This document shows, piece after piece, positions 38,641 to 50,019 of a stretch of 64,000 nt of DNA. The stretch comes from Gadus chalcogrammus (lineage: Eukaryota > Chordata > Actinopteri > Gadiformes > Gadidae). The position numbers and the translations under genes were made by a program. The DNA lies in contig NC_079414.1 of assembly GCF_026213295.1 (NCBI RefSeq), positions 13,158,483 to 13,222,482 of the forward strand, written 5' to 3'. The notes under the pieces are model-generated. The model had not been told where the DNA came from. It was given only the letters and a program-made list of their open reading frames with translations, and did no database searches. How positions within the stretch are numbered: position 1 is the stretch's first letter; the number at the start of each line of letters is the position of its first letter.

Positions 38641-39839
38641 GTTGACATTTTTATTTACATATATTATGTGTAAAAAAATGTACGGCTTTCTGATCATATT
38701 TTAGAAAAACCAACTTGTCAAAAAAGATTCATAGTATCTAGTTACTGGATCCACTTTGCAAAAATAATGAGTAAATTAAAAGAGGGAAAGCAGATTTGTG
38801 ACTACACATATCATTTAATTGTAATTATAATTTATTTAGCCATAGTCAGGTGCAGGCGCGTGCCGTCCATATGGGCAGGTGGGGCAGCGAACTCCCTGCT
38901 AAAGTATATGCTCCAAAAAAATTGATTTACTGAGGAAAATTTTCCTCAGTATCTATCTGGTGATTGCGTAGCATATTGTCATTTTACCGGTTCAAACCAG
39001 CGCTTAAAACATATTTTCGAATCATTTGGGCGATGGGGGGGGATTCAAACTATTTTTTAAATCTTTTTTTGGGCAACTTCACACATGCGGCGCAGCATCC
39101 AAGACATTTCTGATGTTATGGCGACCATTAAAATACATTGAAGGACATTTGCGGCATGTTAATGCAATACGTATCCCGCGCAAAGAGTATGCTGCGATCT
39201 TTATAGGTCCGCTGGCATGCGGTGGGTCCCAGTGTAATTTGAGAAATGTAGCCCTGCCGGCGACTTTCATTGGATTAGGAAATTATGGGCGGAACTATTT
39301 TGTCCCGCCCACGGACGCTCTGGCATCTACGGATACGAATACTTTTGCTACACATTTACCACCTAGACGTGTTGCAAAACTACCTGCAAAATAACCCACA
39401 GCTGAGACTTGCAGGAGGAGATTCGAGCAGTTGTAACGATGGACTTGTGCTCGCTCATTAAAATGCTGAATCGACATAGCGTTCTTTTTCATTTTATTTG
39501 TGAGGAAATTTTTCACAGATGTGCAACTTCTAATGCATTAGATCAAATTTGGGTTTACGAATGCACACATTTTGGGCATGTTCTCAGGTTATGAAACACG
39601 GGTGTGCGAATGAGTTTTGCACCAACTGCGCTACAATGATTGTAGCAAAAGGATTTGTGCACCTGTAACACAGATTTGCGTACTCGTAGACTATTTACGA
39701 GTACGGGTTAAACGTCTACGAGTACGTAGACGTTTAACCCTTTAAACGCGATTAACTTACAGCTCTAATACATATATATAAATACCAATTCATTAAATTC
39801 TAATCCAATCTGTTGCAATTCATTTTACCAGTGGTGGTG
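38641..39839. other. centre of the copy 3/copy 4 inverted repeat, unassigned
   Basis: The middle carries sequence that looks repetitive (GGCGCGTGCCGTCCATATGG at 38856) and short palindromes around 39695-39740 (ACTCGTAGAC / GTCTACGAGT). An open frame at 39026-39394 resembles no family I know. This loop may be an inserted transposon. Confidence 0.4.
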
Positions 39840-40130
39840 GTGGTGGTGATGGCTTTTATATAGAGTACATTACTGGGTGGGGGGAGGACTTTCTCACTGG
39901 TTTACCACACTCTTACCACATTCTGTTTCGTGAGATGAATTCTGACAATAATGAAGATCACCTGCCTTAATCTTTCAGCGACAGAGCTAGCCATCATCAG
40001 GGGGAGAGGGAGAGGGGCGCAAACACACCCTAAGGGACTGGACTTTCACTCTTACGAAAACACAGTGTTTAATGGGGGGAAGGTCCATCTCATTGGTGTC
40101 TGTGATAGGGAGTCCAGATACTCTCTCTAT
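39840..40130. repeat. lyg-associated block X, 5' of copy 4
   Basis: Contains GAGTACATTACTGGGTGGGG and GATAGGGAGTCCAGATAC. Here the block precedes the gene, while in copies 1 and 2 it follows it. Confidence 0.65.
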
Positions 40131-40309
40131 ATTTCTTCATCTTATTTCTCTCTATCTATCTTGAACTCTATGTGACTGCTGTCTTTGACTAAGAGTGAAA
40201 CCAAAACTATTTGAACAAAACTATATAATCCTCGTAGACAAGAGAAAGAAGCAGAAACACCCAAGACGTCTCTTCTTCTGCTGCAAGGAACTCTAGATAG
40301 ATATCCAAC

Positions 40310-42426
40310 ATGGGTAAGAATTCAAAAATGCTCTCATCAAAAAAACTATAGGAAGATTATTTTTTATTGTCTTAACAGGTTTCTTTTTTTAATCCGACGT
40401 TACACAATTAGACATTAGTAGGCAAAACAACTATTTATGTCAGAATGATCCGAGCGAATGTTATGTATGTTGATAATATTGTAAATAATATTTTCATCAA
40501 CTGAACGTGTCTAGACTACGGAGACATCTTGAAGGTTGAAACAACCGGAGCGTCCAAAGAAACCGCGGAGGCATACTATGATAGGAATCTGAGCAAAGGT
40601 AGGGGGCTGCTGGTCCACATACCACCGTACAATTATAGGTTCCACATAAAACCATTCATTTTACTGAAGAGAGAATCATGTTGTGAAGTTTAAGTCAAGT
40701 GACAAGACAGTAGCGTGAACATATTATCTCTCCCAAAGGTGTAACGGCATCGGAAATAATGGCTAAAGAAGATTTGGATAGTATGAAAAAATATAAGACC
40801 ATCATTAAGAATGTGGCAGAAAGATGGGATGTTAACCCAGCTCTCATCGCTGGCATCATCTCCAGAGAGTCCGAGGCCGGTTTCTCCATCAAAAATACTG
40901 ACCCCCCCGGTTGGGGGGACAAGGGTAATGCCTTTGGACTGATGCAGGTAATAATCCTACATTGGTATTAGGTTGCTATCGCATATTATCAAGGCAAGGG
41001 GTCTGATGTGGTGTGAAATACCCATTTCACTGATCATGACACACATAGTTCTAGTCTCAAACAGCCCCAGCATTTATGTTAGCAAACATCTAATATTCTA
41101 TGAATATAATAGGCATGAAACCTTTAGTCCCAGATGGACAGAACCATCCAAAGCCCGCCAAATGGCAAATATGTTTTTATTTAATCAGAAATTAATAAGT
41201 GGAGAATAATCAAATGTGACCTGATAATGTGTCTATGGTTGTGATATGCAACATGGCTTCCTCCTATACAGGTTGATAAGAGACATCATGATATACCAAA
41301 ACATCAAACCTGGGACGGTGGGGAGCACCTGTACCAAGCCACTGGGATCCTGGTCTATTTCATTGGACGGATCCAGAAGAAGTTCCCCAGCTGGACCGCA
41401 GAACAGCAGCTGAAGGGTTTGTCTCATTCATTAATTGTTATTAGTTCCTTCTCTGACCATAGACTCCCTGCACTCTTTTAATTTTTGAGAAGTGGGGTTG
41501 AAGCTTCTGTAGGTAAGATTTGACAGTTCAAATAATTTTCAATTGTATTTTATTTGTATAGCCCTTAATCACAGGTACACTCTCGAAGGGCTCAACAGGC
41601 CTGACACCCCCCTGACCCTAGCCCCCCAGAGGGCAATAGAAACTCCCTTAATAGCAAGAAAGAAATCTTGAGAAGCAATGCAAAGTGGGGGATCCCTCCT
41701 TCCAGGGATGATCAGGAGTGCAAAGGGTGCCATAATGGACACATACAGGCAAAAGTCCAGCCATTCAGTTGTAGTCACTGTAATATGTCAAGCATCCAGT
41801 CGCATTCACCGCAACACTCTAAAACAGACCGAAAAATGAATTGGAAGGGGAGAATGTATGTAAAACATGTAGACTACTGTTAATTTAGTGACTACGCATA
41901 CAAACACGAACAAACACGCATCGACAATTGTGAAGAGAGAGAGCAGAAGAGGGGAATATTTTTTAATTAACTGTCTAGTAGAAAATGTCTCATTCTTTAA
42001 TTATTATTAGTTCCTATTCTGAACACAGACTCACTCCACTCTTACAGAAGAAGAAGAGGAGCAGAAGAGGGGAATACTTTTTTATTTATCTGCCAAGTTT
42101 CTGGAACCAGAACCGATATTCTCACAGCGCCTTTCACTCACTAATAGCTGAAGGACGGCGATGCCATTTTGATCAAATTACACTGAAAGAGTAGCTCTGA
42201 AATCGTACCTACAGCGCCTTGAATCTACATTCTGCCATAACACTGCCACTTATGTTTGACTGCAGGAGCACTCGCAGCCTACAACAAGGGAGACGGTGTT
42301 GTTCGCTCCTATAAAAATGTGGACGAGAATACCACAGGAAAAGACTACTCCAATGATGTCGTTGCCAGAGCCAAGTGGTACTGGGATAATCTTTTTAAGC
42401 CTTCTTGCTGGCCATGGCAGCGTTGA
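40310..42426 (+). CDS. lyg: goose-type lysozyme copy 4, leaderless
   Basis: Exons: 40310-40313, 40515-40598, 40739-40947, 41272-41416, 42266-42426. Phases join to 200 codons plus stop. The catalytic Glu ([10 protein letters not shown]), GWGD and VDK are all present, so it should be an active muramidase. The tail ends [12 protein letters not shown], with Trp and one Cys not found in copies 1/2. Compared with copy 1, exons 2 and 4 are each 6 bases longer. Exon 1 carries only ATGG. The 5' UTR is probably around 40230-40309 (a stretch well conserved in copy 3). Confidence 0.92.
41545..41860. repeat. SINE/LINE-tail-like repeat in copy 4 intron 4
   Basis: Inverted relative of 36640-37020, with TTTGTATAGCCCTTAATCAC at its start. 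Confidence 0.6.
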
Positions 42427-43375
42427 TGAGCAGAACACAGTGTTTAAATGGAGGAAGATCTATCTAATATGTGTGTGTGATAGGGAGTCCAGATATTGGA
42501 CTCCCTATCTGTTCTATGGTTGTTTGGATTAAAATGACTGGACTATAACCATTCGATTCGATTATAAAAAATATATTGCTGTAATTTATCAAGCATTTGT
42601 AATTAAAGATCCAATGGCATTAAATGTAGCTTTCTGAGGTTTTCTTACATCAAAATGAGTTCCACTAGCCTACCTATGCTCCCCCAATAGCTAGAAATTT
42701 CGTTGGGTGTAAAACGAGCACTAGGCATTCTGCTCCGCCTTTGAAAAAACGAAGCTCAGACGCGCCGTTTAGGAATTTTCCCCATATGTCTTCATAAAGG
42801 GAGATGCCACGTCCCCTTTCTCTGGCTTGCCAGCCCATAGAATTTGACACGGCAATGAGATACCACCGTGCGAGCGCCACGTGTGTGTGTGTGTGTTTGT
42901 TTGTGATTACACACACTGTAACGCAAGTGTTGTACACTTCTTTGTTATTTGGACGTTGGACTCTCGTAGTGGGGGTTATCTCAGCCATGGTTGAGAAGGA
43001 ATTGGGGGAAAGGAATTTTAGTAGGCCTACATGAACCACGACATGGAGGAGAAAGGGATTGTTGCCCGCGAATGTCTCCCGCTTGAGCCCCGCTTCCCGC
43101 TGCCGAGGGACCAACGCCTTGGCGCTGCCCGCTGCTGAGGTGGTGGTGCCTAAGCACTGCCGAGGAGGTGGTCCCTCGGCAGCGAGGCTCCAGCGTCAGA
43201 CAACCGCGGTCAACAATTGCGGGCAACAATCCTTTTCTCCTCCATGTCGTGGTTCAGTCTAGATTGATGTGGACGTGGAAGAACCAGAGACGTCGTTTGA
43301 GATTCATAATATCTGGAGGCTGAACTCTGGAGGCTCACACAGCTTTTGGCTGTGATAATATGTATGATATGTAGG
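42427..43375. repeat. 3' flank of lyg copy 4, with a copy of the 34911 composite repeat
   Basis: 42500-42600 mirrors 35960-36070 (flank of copy 3), and a shorter related piece is at 54635-54700. 42600-43260 matches the 34911-35966 repeat in direct orientation. It includes a GT run near 42880-42905 and GC-rich sequence at 43070-43200. No gene. Confidence 0.6.
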
Positions 43376-43727
43376 GCTGCAACAACGAATCGATAAAATC
43401 TATAAAAATCGATTACTAAATGCGTTGGCAACGAATTTGGTCGTCGATTCGTTGTGTCGCGCGATTAATAAGTTACTCGTAGGCGCAGCACTGTTTACAG
43501 CCAGCCGCCGACAGGTTGGTTCATGGTTCATGCACGCCCACAGCAAGCTTTAGTGTGAGCGACCACAGCTTGTATTTTGGTCGTATCTTAACACTGGACT
43601 GTAGGCCTACATCGAAGTGTTGTACCTTCACTGTCTTTGGGTTAAAAAAACTCCTTCAACTCAGTATCCGTCTAGTCCAACCGAAAACTGTCAGCTGCTG
43701 CTGCTGCAGACGTTGTGCAGACGGGCT
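43376..43727. mobile_element. hAT-like terminus, interrupted by the next hAT
   Basis: It starts TAGGGCTGCAACAACGAATCG, close to known hAT ends (CAGGGCTGCAAC). Its sequence resumes at 49028 after the second hAT insertion. Confidence 0.45.
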
Positions 43728-44077
43728 CGGAGTAGCAGTGTTGTATAGTAGCGAAGTAGAAATACTTCGTTACTGTACTTAAGTATTTTTTTTGGATATT
43801 TGTACTTTACTTTACTACTTATATTTCTCTGTACTTTTACTTTTACTTCGCTACATTTTGCGAAGAAAACGGATACTTTTACTCCGCTACATTTCCCTTG
43901 AAACCTTCGTTACTCGTTACAAAATCAACTCATCTTTAGAAAAAAAAAAATTAATCATGAGAGATATGAGAATAACGTCGGGGAGTGACTGTGGTAGAAC
44001 ACAGACTGCGAGCCTGTTTGGCGAATCAGCTGTCCCAGCGCACGTTCGCAAAGCCCCCTTGCTTAGTTACTGTTGCT

Positions 44078-44316
44078 ACGTCGATCAAAACTCCTACGAC
44101 TGTCAACACACAAATGCATGGCTAGGACGAGGGCAAGGGCTATCAAAATTCTACTATTTGTATCAGGCTGGTTTGTACACGCAGTATTACAACACTAGCC
44201 GCGTGTACACTGCGTGTACAAACCAGCCTGATACAAATAGTAGAATTTTGATAGCCCTTGCCCTCGTCCTAGCCATGCATTTGTGTGTTGACAGTCGTAG
44301 GAGTTTTGATCGACGT
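44078..44316. repeat. perfect palindrome, 108-bp arms with 23-bp spacer
   Basis: By direct base-by-base reading, 44078-44185 is the exact reverse complement of 44209-44316; the spacer is 44186-44208. A second, 38-bp imperfect palindrome (AGATCTATGCCGCATAG and complement) lies at 44326-44363. Confidence 0.95.
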
Positions 44317-44666
44317 TTACATGGCAGATCTATGCCGCATAGATTTCTATGCGGCATAGATCTGTTCCTAAAATGTGTTCCGAATGCACTGTATACATGG
44401 CAGTAACAAAAGTGTCCGTTATGTCTCTCACGCACACCTGAACCGTCTCTGGACCGGCGGCGACATAATGGATGTCTTATCACTATCGAGGATTTTAAAT
44501 TTGATTTTAATGAAAGCACAGCAGGAGAGAGCTTTTCTCTGCCTGCTCCTTCAATTAAGAAGGAGGAGGACAGCGCAGCAACGTCAATTTCTCGTCAGAT
44601 CTTTATATTTACCCTATGCTCCGCCGCAAACAAGAGGAATTTGGATGCGAGTCCGCAGCCAAGACT

Positions 44667-47600
44667 GAATAGAATAGAATAGAATAGACTTTATTTGTCA
44701 TTGTGCATTGGATACACAACGAAATTTGTTTGTGCAACCACTAACAAAAGTGCAGTTGTGCTGGGTGGAGGGTAGGAGTGTAGTGTGATTATTAAGTGCT
44801 GTGATGGCCCTGGGGATGAAACTGTTCTGCAGTCTGGAGGTGCGGGCTGTAGTGGCCCGGTAGCGCCTGCCAGAGGGTAGCAGGGTGAAGAGATGGTTTG
44901 CGGGGTGAGTCTCATCCTTTAAAATGCCACATGCTCGGCGGAGGCAGCGCGTCCTAAAGATGTCATCCAGGGGAGGCAGTGGAAGTCCAACTATTCTCTC
45001 AGCAGACCTTATGACCCGACTGAGGGATTTCCTGTCCTTTTCTGTGCAGTTGACGTACCATGCAGTGATACAGTAAGTGATCACACTTTCAATGCAGCAG
45101 TGGTAAAAAGTCTTAAGCAGCTCGGGAGACAGGTTGTTTTTCCTCAATATTCTCAAGAAGTAGAGCCGCTGTTGTGCTTTCCTTACTGTGGCAGTTGTGT
45201 TCATCACCCATTTCAGGTCCTCTGAGAGCATAACCCCCAGGAACTTAAAGCAGGAGGTCCTCTCTACTTCCTCACCATTGATGATGAGGGGTTGGGGGTT
45301 CGCCTTTTGCCGCCTGAAGTCGACTATGATTTCTTTTGTCTTTCTGACATTCAGGGTCAGGTTGTTTTTTTGACACCATTCTGTCAGTCTGTCAACTTCG
45401 TCTCTGTAGGCACTTTCATTTTCATGGGTGATTTGTCCTACCACAGTGGTGTCATCTGCAAATTTGATCACAGTATTTGAAGGATGGGTGTTGGTGCAGT
45501 CATATGTGTATACGGAGTACAGCAGGGGACTCAATACACAGCCTTGTGGAGCTCCAGTGCTGAGGGACAGGCTCGAGGATTGGTGAGGACCCAGTCTCAC
45601 TGTCTGCGGGCGATCTGTTAGGAAATCCTTAATCCACATACACAGGCTGTAGCTGAGGCCCAGATCAAGAAGTTTGGTGATCAGCCGGTTGGGGACGATG
45701 GTATTAAAAGACGAGCTGTAATCTATAAAGAGTAGTCTTACATATGTCTCCTTCTTGTCCAGGTGTGTCAGCGTTGAATGGAGGGCTGTGACGATAGCGT
45801 CCTCAGTGGACCTGTTTTCCCTGTAAGCATACTGATGCTGGTCCAGGGAGCGAGGGAGGAAAGCCTTAACGCGCTTCGCCACCAGCCTCTCAAAGCACTT
45901 GGCAATGATGGGAGTGAGCGCCACAGGTCTATAGTCATTTAAGGTGCTGATGTTACTTTGCTTGGGCACAGGTATAATAGTGGCTGTTTTAAAACAGGTT
46001 GGTACGACCGCTTTGGCTAAAGACATATTAAAAATGTCCGTAAAGACATCTGCAAGCTGGTATGCGCATTCTTTGAGCACTCTTCCTGGAATGCCATCTG
46101 GTCCCTCTGCCTTCCTTGTGTTCACAGACCTGAGGATGAGTCTTACCTCCTCTGCTGTTACCATGGCTGTGTGGTCTGTGCCAGCAGGTGGGGGAGCAGC
46201 TCCATTATCTAGCCCAGGTGTCTCGAAGCGGGCATAGAAGTGGTTGAGCTCCTCTGCTAAGGAGGCATTGATGTTTGTCGGTGGGTTGCGGTTTCCCCTG
46301 TAGTTCGTGATCTGTTGTATGCCTTGCCACACTTGTGTTGGGTCTCTGTTGGTGAAGTGGCCCTCAATCTTCTCCCTGTACATGGCTTTGGCCTGCTTGA
46401 TGCCTTTTTTCAGGTTGTGCCTGGCTATGCTGTACTGTGCTCTGTCACCTGATTTGAAAGCTGCGTTGCGCTCCCTCAGAAGGGCCTGTACCTCCCCAGT
46501 CATCCAGGGTTTCCTGTTAGGGGGAATCCTGCTGCGGGTGATGGTGGTGATATTTTCAATGCAGGTCCTGATGTAACAGAGGACAGCGAAGGCATACTCA
46601 TTTACATCCTGATTAAAAAACAAGGTCCAGTTTGTTCTTTCAAAGCAGTCCTGGAGCTGTAGAGATGCATCTTCAGGCCACTTCCTAAACGTTTTAATGG
46701 TAGCTTCTTGTTTTTTAATGATGGGGCGATATGCGGGAATCAGGGATAGTGACAGGTGATCAGACTGGCCCAGGTGTGCGAGGGGTGAGGCCCTATATCC
46801 CTTTTTAATATTTGAATACACACAGTCCAGAATATTTTTTCCTCGAGTTGCGCACTTTACGTGTTGATCAAAGCAAGGCAGCACCGTCTTGAGGTTGACA
46901 TGGTTAAAGTCACCAGCCACGATAAAAACGCCCTCCGGATAAGTGGTCTGCTGTTTGTTTATAGCTGCTAGTAGATAGCCAAGTGCTGCATTAACGTTGG
47001 CATCTGGTGGGATGTATACAGCGGTTACCACGGTAACGGAGAATTCGCGTGGTAAATAAAATGGTCCGCATTTGACTGCTAGCATCTCTAGATCAGGTGA
47101 ACAATGCTGATCAATGACAGTGGAGTTTGTACACCAGTCCTTATTTACATATGTACATAGTCCTCCTCCACGGCTCTTACCAGAAGCCTCTGTTCTATCG
47201 CTGCGATGAAGTGAGCGACCTGCCAGCTCCACTGCTGCATCTGAGATCCCCGAGTGTAGCCAGCTTTCCGTGATAACGATGATGGAGCTGTCTCGTATGG
47301 TTGACCGCGTCGATATATCTTGATGAAGCTCGTCCATCTTATTTCCTAGAGACCTGACATTTGCGACGTAAAGACTGGGAAGTGGTGGTCTGTTTAAAGC
47401 CCTTTTTAGCCTAGCCAAGTCGCCAGACCTGCAACCCCGCTTCTGTTTACGTTCCCTCCTCCGTCTTCGGGGTATGCCGCTCGGTGTATCTATCCATGGA
47501 GACGCCGGTGTTCTTGCTATTCCCGGAGGAATCCCATGCGAGTGTTGAAAGGCACTCGTTATCGGAATTTGGCATGTTCTACCGAAGTGAAATAAATCCT

Positions 47601-48080
47601 CTCTGTTGTAGACAATATTTGACGATTGATTTGGTTTCATTTGACTGATTTCACTGCATTGTTTTTGGGAGCACTGAGCCGCTGCGACTATGCGCGCCGC
47701 CATGGCAACGAATAACGGGGTTAAGAGAGTGGTCTTACGGGAATTTAGTGACCAGGAATCCTCGAAGGTCCAATTGCGCACTACTGCAGCTGCCATCTCT
47801 CTAAGTTAAGAAGTATTTTAACGTTCAGCCTGCAAAAGTACTAGTAGTAGCCTACTCATTTACAGTTATCTCGGACGCGCGCGGACACCTCATTAATAAA
47901 CACCCATGTCCCGTCGCTTAGCAACCGGACACGCTTACCGGACTACTTATACGGAGTGATAACAAAGACGTGAATCAGGCAATAAATCCACTTTCCTTGA
48001 CAGCGGTGAAGTTCGGTGTGCTTAAAAGTACCGACGGAGCTCAGTGAACTACTGCGGCTGCTCTAAGTTAAACCCCAATC
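44667..48080 (-). mobile_element. near full-length Rex1/Babar-like LINE
   Basis: The 3' end (on the minus strand) is the tail ACAAATAAAGTCTATTC followed by (TATTC)n at 44667-44690. The long ORF lies at 44698-47796. About 280 bp of 5' sequence follows; CTCTAAGTTAA occurs at both 47799 and 48062, so the 5' part may hold a short direct repeat. Target duplications were not defined. Confidence 0.8.
44698..47796 (-). CDS. LINE ORF: endonuclease plus reverse transcriptase, unbroken
   Basis: 1032 codons without a stop. After ~130 variable residues with a basic run (PRRRRRERKQKRG) comes an APE-type endonuclease (VANVRSLGNKMDEL, ITESWL, VAGDFNHVNLK, GQSDHLSLSL). Then RT: LNDYRPVALTPIIAKCFERL, RLLFIDYSSSFNTI, GAPQGCVLSPLLYSVY and the active site KFADDTTVVG. 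The C-terminal domain has GVMLSEDLKW and LPSGRRYR. The pattern suits Rex1/Babar elements of fish. The intact frame suggests recent insertion. Mobile-element protein. Confidence 0.9.
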   Translation of the reverse strand: MAAAVVRNWTFEDSWSLNSRKTTLLTPLFVAMAARIVAAAQCSQKQCSEISQMKPNQSSNIVYNREDLFHFGRTCQIPITSAFQHSHGIPPGIARTPASPWIDTPSGIPRRRRRERKQKRGCRSGDLARLKRALNRPPLPSLYVANVRSLGNKMDELHQDISTRSTIRDSSIIVITESWLHSGISDAAVELAGRSLHRSDRTEASGKSRGGGLCTYVNKDWCTNSTVIDQHCSPDLEMLAVKCGPFYLPREFSVTVVTAVYIPPDANVNAALGYLLAAINKQQTTYPEGVFIVAGDFNHVNLKTVLPCFDQHVKCATRGKNILDCVYSNIKKGYRASPLAHLGQSDHLSLSLIPAYRPIIKKQEATIKTFRKWPEDASLQLQDCFERTNWTLFFNQDVNEYAFAVLCYIRTCIENITTITRSRIPPNRKPWMTGEVQALLRERNAAFKSGDRAQYSIARHNLKKGIKQAKAMYREKIEGHFTNRDPTQVWQGIQQITNYRGNRNPPTNINASLAEELNHFYARFETPGLDNGAAPPPAGTDHTAMVTAEEVRLILRSVNTRKAEGPDGIPGRVLKECAYQLADVFTDIFNMSLAKAVVPTCFKTATIIPVPKQSNISTLNDYRPVALTPIIAKCFERLVAKRVKAFLPRSLDQHQYAYRENRSTEDAIVTALHSTLTHLDKKETYVRLLFIDYSSSFNTIVPNRLITKLLDLGLSYSLCMWIKDFLTDRPQTVRLGPHQSSSLSLSTGAPQGCVLSPLLYSVYTYDCTNTHPSNTVIKFADDTTVVGQITHENESAYRDEVDRLTEWCQKNNLTLNVRKTKEIIVDFRRQKANPQPLIINGEEVERTSCFKFLGVMLSEDLKWVMNTTATVRKAQQRLYFLRILRKNNLSPELLKTFYHCCIESVITYCITAWYVNCTEKDRKSLSRVIRSAERIVGLPLPPLDDIFRTRCLRRACGILKDETHPANHLFTLLPSGRRYRATTARTSRLQNSFIPRAITALNNHTTLLPSTQHNCTFVSGCTNKFRCVSNAQ

Positions 48081-49027
48081 TATGCGGAATAAGTGTATAC
48101 ATGGCGATTTAAAACGGACTACACCACCTATTCTATTCGGCATAGAATCTATGCCGAACAGATAATTGTATTCCGAATGAGGCGTATACATGACCATTTT
48201 CTATGCCGCATAGAAATCTATGCGGCATAGATGTGTCCATGTAAACGCGGCTATCTTATACACTTCAATACGCTGTATATGTGCCATTTTTGCTACAAAG
48301 CTAATTTAAATACCCTTTTTGGGCAGGGACTTAAGTTTTCCGAAAATCCGCGATCCTGGATGACACCAAAATCAATATTAAGTAACGTGTACCAGCGCTT
48401 GCGGGATAATAGGTCGGGCTACGATATCTGTCAGTGTCAGTGATTTTTTTTTGGAGTAACTCCGCGACAGCATCCAGATCATGGCAAAATGGACTGCAAT
48501 ATGCAGTGGAAGGATGTTTTCAAAAAAGATCAACAACGAAGGGGAAACAACAATAATCGAAGCAAAATCATACAGGTCTCAATCAAAAAATTAGAAACTT
48601 CACGACCTCAAAATAAATACCACCAGCACAACATTTTAAACTAGTAAGGTTCTTTCACCGCTGGGTAATATTTGTATTTAATATTTCAAGCTAGCTAATA
48701 ACCTATAAAGATTATTTATTCTTATTCCATCTCTGGCGAGGTATCTATCTAGCCAGTTAGTGCTAAGGCATGATTGGACGAGGGCAGTTATAGGGAGGAG
48801 TTTCGATAACGGTTACTTGTACTTTTACTTTCAGTACTTAAGTACATTTAATATCAGAAAAGTACTTTTGATACTTAAGTACAGTAAAGATCAGATACTT
48901 TAATACTTTTACTTAAGTACTATTCTAAAAGGTGACTTTTACTTTTACTTAAGTAATTTTCCAGTAAGGTATCTGTACTTTTACTTAAGTATGGCTTTTG
49001 AGTACTTTATACACCACTGCGGAGTAG

Positions 49028-50002
49028 GCACCGCGTGCATCAACAGTCATTCAAAGCAGCGGTAGTAATCACACAACCGGACGGTGTAGAAAGTCCATTC
49101 AGTTAAAAATAGTAATGCAGTTTTTAAATCCATGTTAAAATCGGCAGGATATAGAGCTAGTTAGCTTAAAAATAAAAAACTGACCAATGGTCACAGTGTC
49201 AAATGTGATGTGTTCAGGTCGGCTCAGTAATATGATTGATGCGTTCAAATGCAACAGAAAAAAAATAATAATAGAGATTTTGGTGAAAACTTGTTTTCCC
49301 AGTAATATAAAATAGATAGTAAAGATAGAATTATGACCTGTTTAATGTCCTATCTTGAACTATCATCATCTTATCAGCAATCAAAGCAATATTACAAAAT
49401 CTATTTCAAGGAGTCTCGAAAATGGTATCAATAGCAGGGGTTTTTGTAGAAAAAATTCACAAGGGGGAAAACCTCAATGGCGATGGGGCAAAGCGACCGA
49501 GCGGGGGGGAAGGTGTGGAAGGGGGGGTTTCCCCCCCTTCCGTGGTGCGGAGCTTTTGAAAATTTGAGGTAGAAATGGATCATTCTGAGGCTTGTGAAGG
49601 ACCAGTATGTTGACTCGTATAGTAAGGCCAAATTACTCAAAATGGCTAAGTTACCATAGATGCAGAACATTACATACAGTAATGTATATAGAAAAAATTC
49701 AGGGGTTATTATTATTTAAATTAGTATTTTAAAACACTGTAAACTAAGTCACCAAACGCTATATTTTCTTTCTTCTCAGACACTCTCAGATTCACTGAAC
49801 TGATAAATTTGGTTCGGGAGAAGAGATAAAAGCCCGCCTACACTGTAAACTGATTGGTTGACTTACCGATCCAGGCCAATCAGGAGGCGCCTGAGGCTCA
49901 CGTGCACACTGCCTCATGCACAGTTTCTAGATCCCTCTCTGTTGTGCTGCGCGCTCGCTACACAGATGCGAACGCGGTTACCCGGGGATTCCACCGGACG
50001 CG
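49028..50002. other. spacer with fragment of the interrupted hAT
   Basis: The first ~80 bases continue the element interrupted at 43727. Bases 49440-49560 are purine-rich with a G9/C8 pair (GGAAGGGGGGGTTTCCCCCC), able to form a hairpin. No gene. Confidence 0.4.
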
Positions 50003-50019
50003 TTAAGGCCTCTGTAAAG

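Larger units (their letters stand above)
44315..48246. mobile_element. TIR DNA element nested in the hAT
   Basis: The ends are GTTTACATGG (44315-44324) and CCATGTAAAC (48237-48246). Next to each is the palindromic CTATGCCGCATAGA/TCTATGCGGCATAG pair and TTCCGAATG...TATACATG, in opposite orientation at the two ends. No transposase is visible; the interior is the LINE. Superfamily unknown. Confidence 0.65.
43736..49019. mobile_element. hAT-type transposon with exact 8-bp target duplication, filled by nested elements
   Basis: It starts CAGTGTTGTATAGTAGCGAA and ends complementary to CAGTGGTGTATAAAGTACTC. CGGAGTAG stands on both sides (43728-43735 and 49020-49027), the 8-bp duplication typical of hAT. 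Both ends are rich in TACTTAAGTA. No transposase of its own is seen; the interior is occupied by a TIR element and a LINE. Confidence 0.9.
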
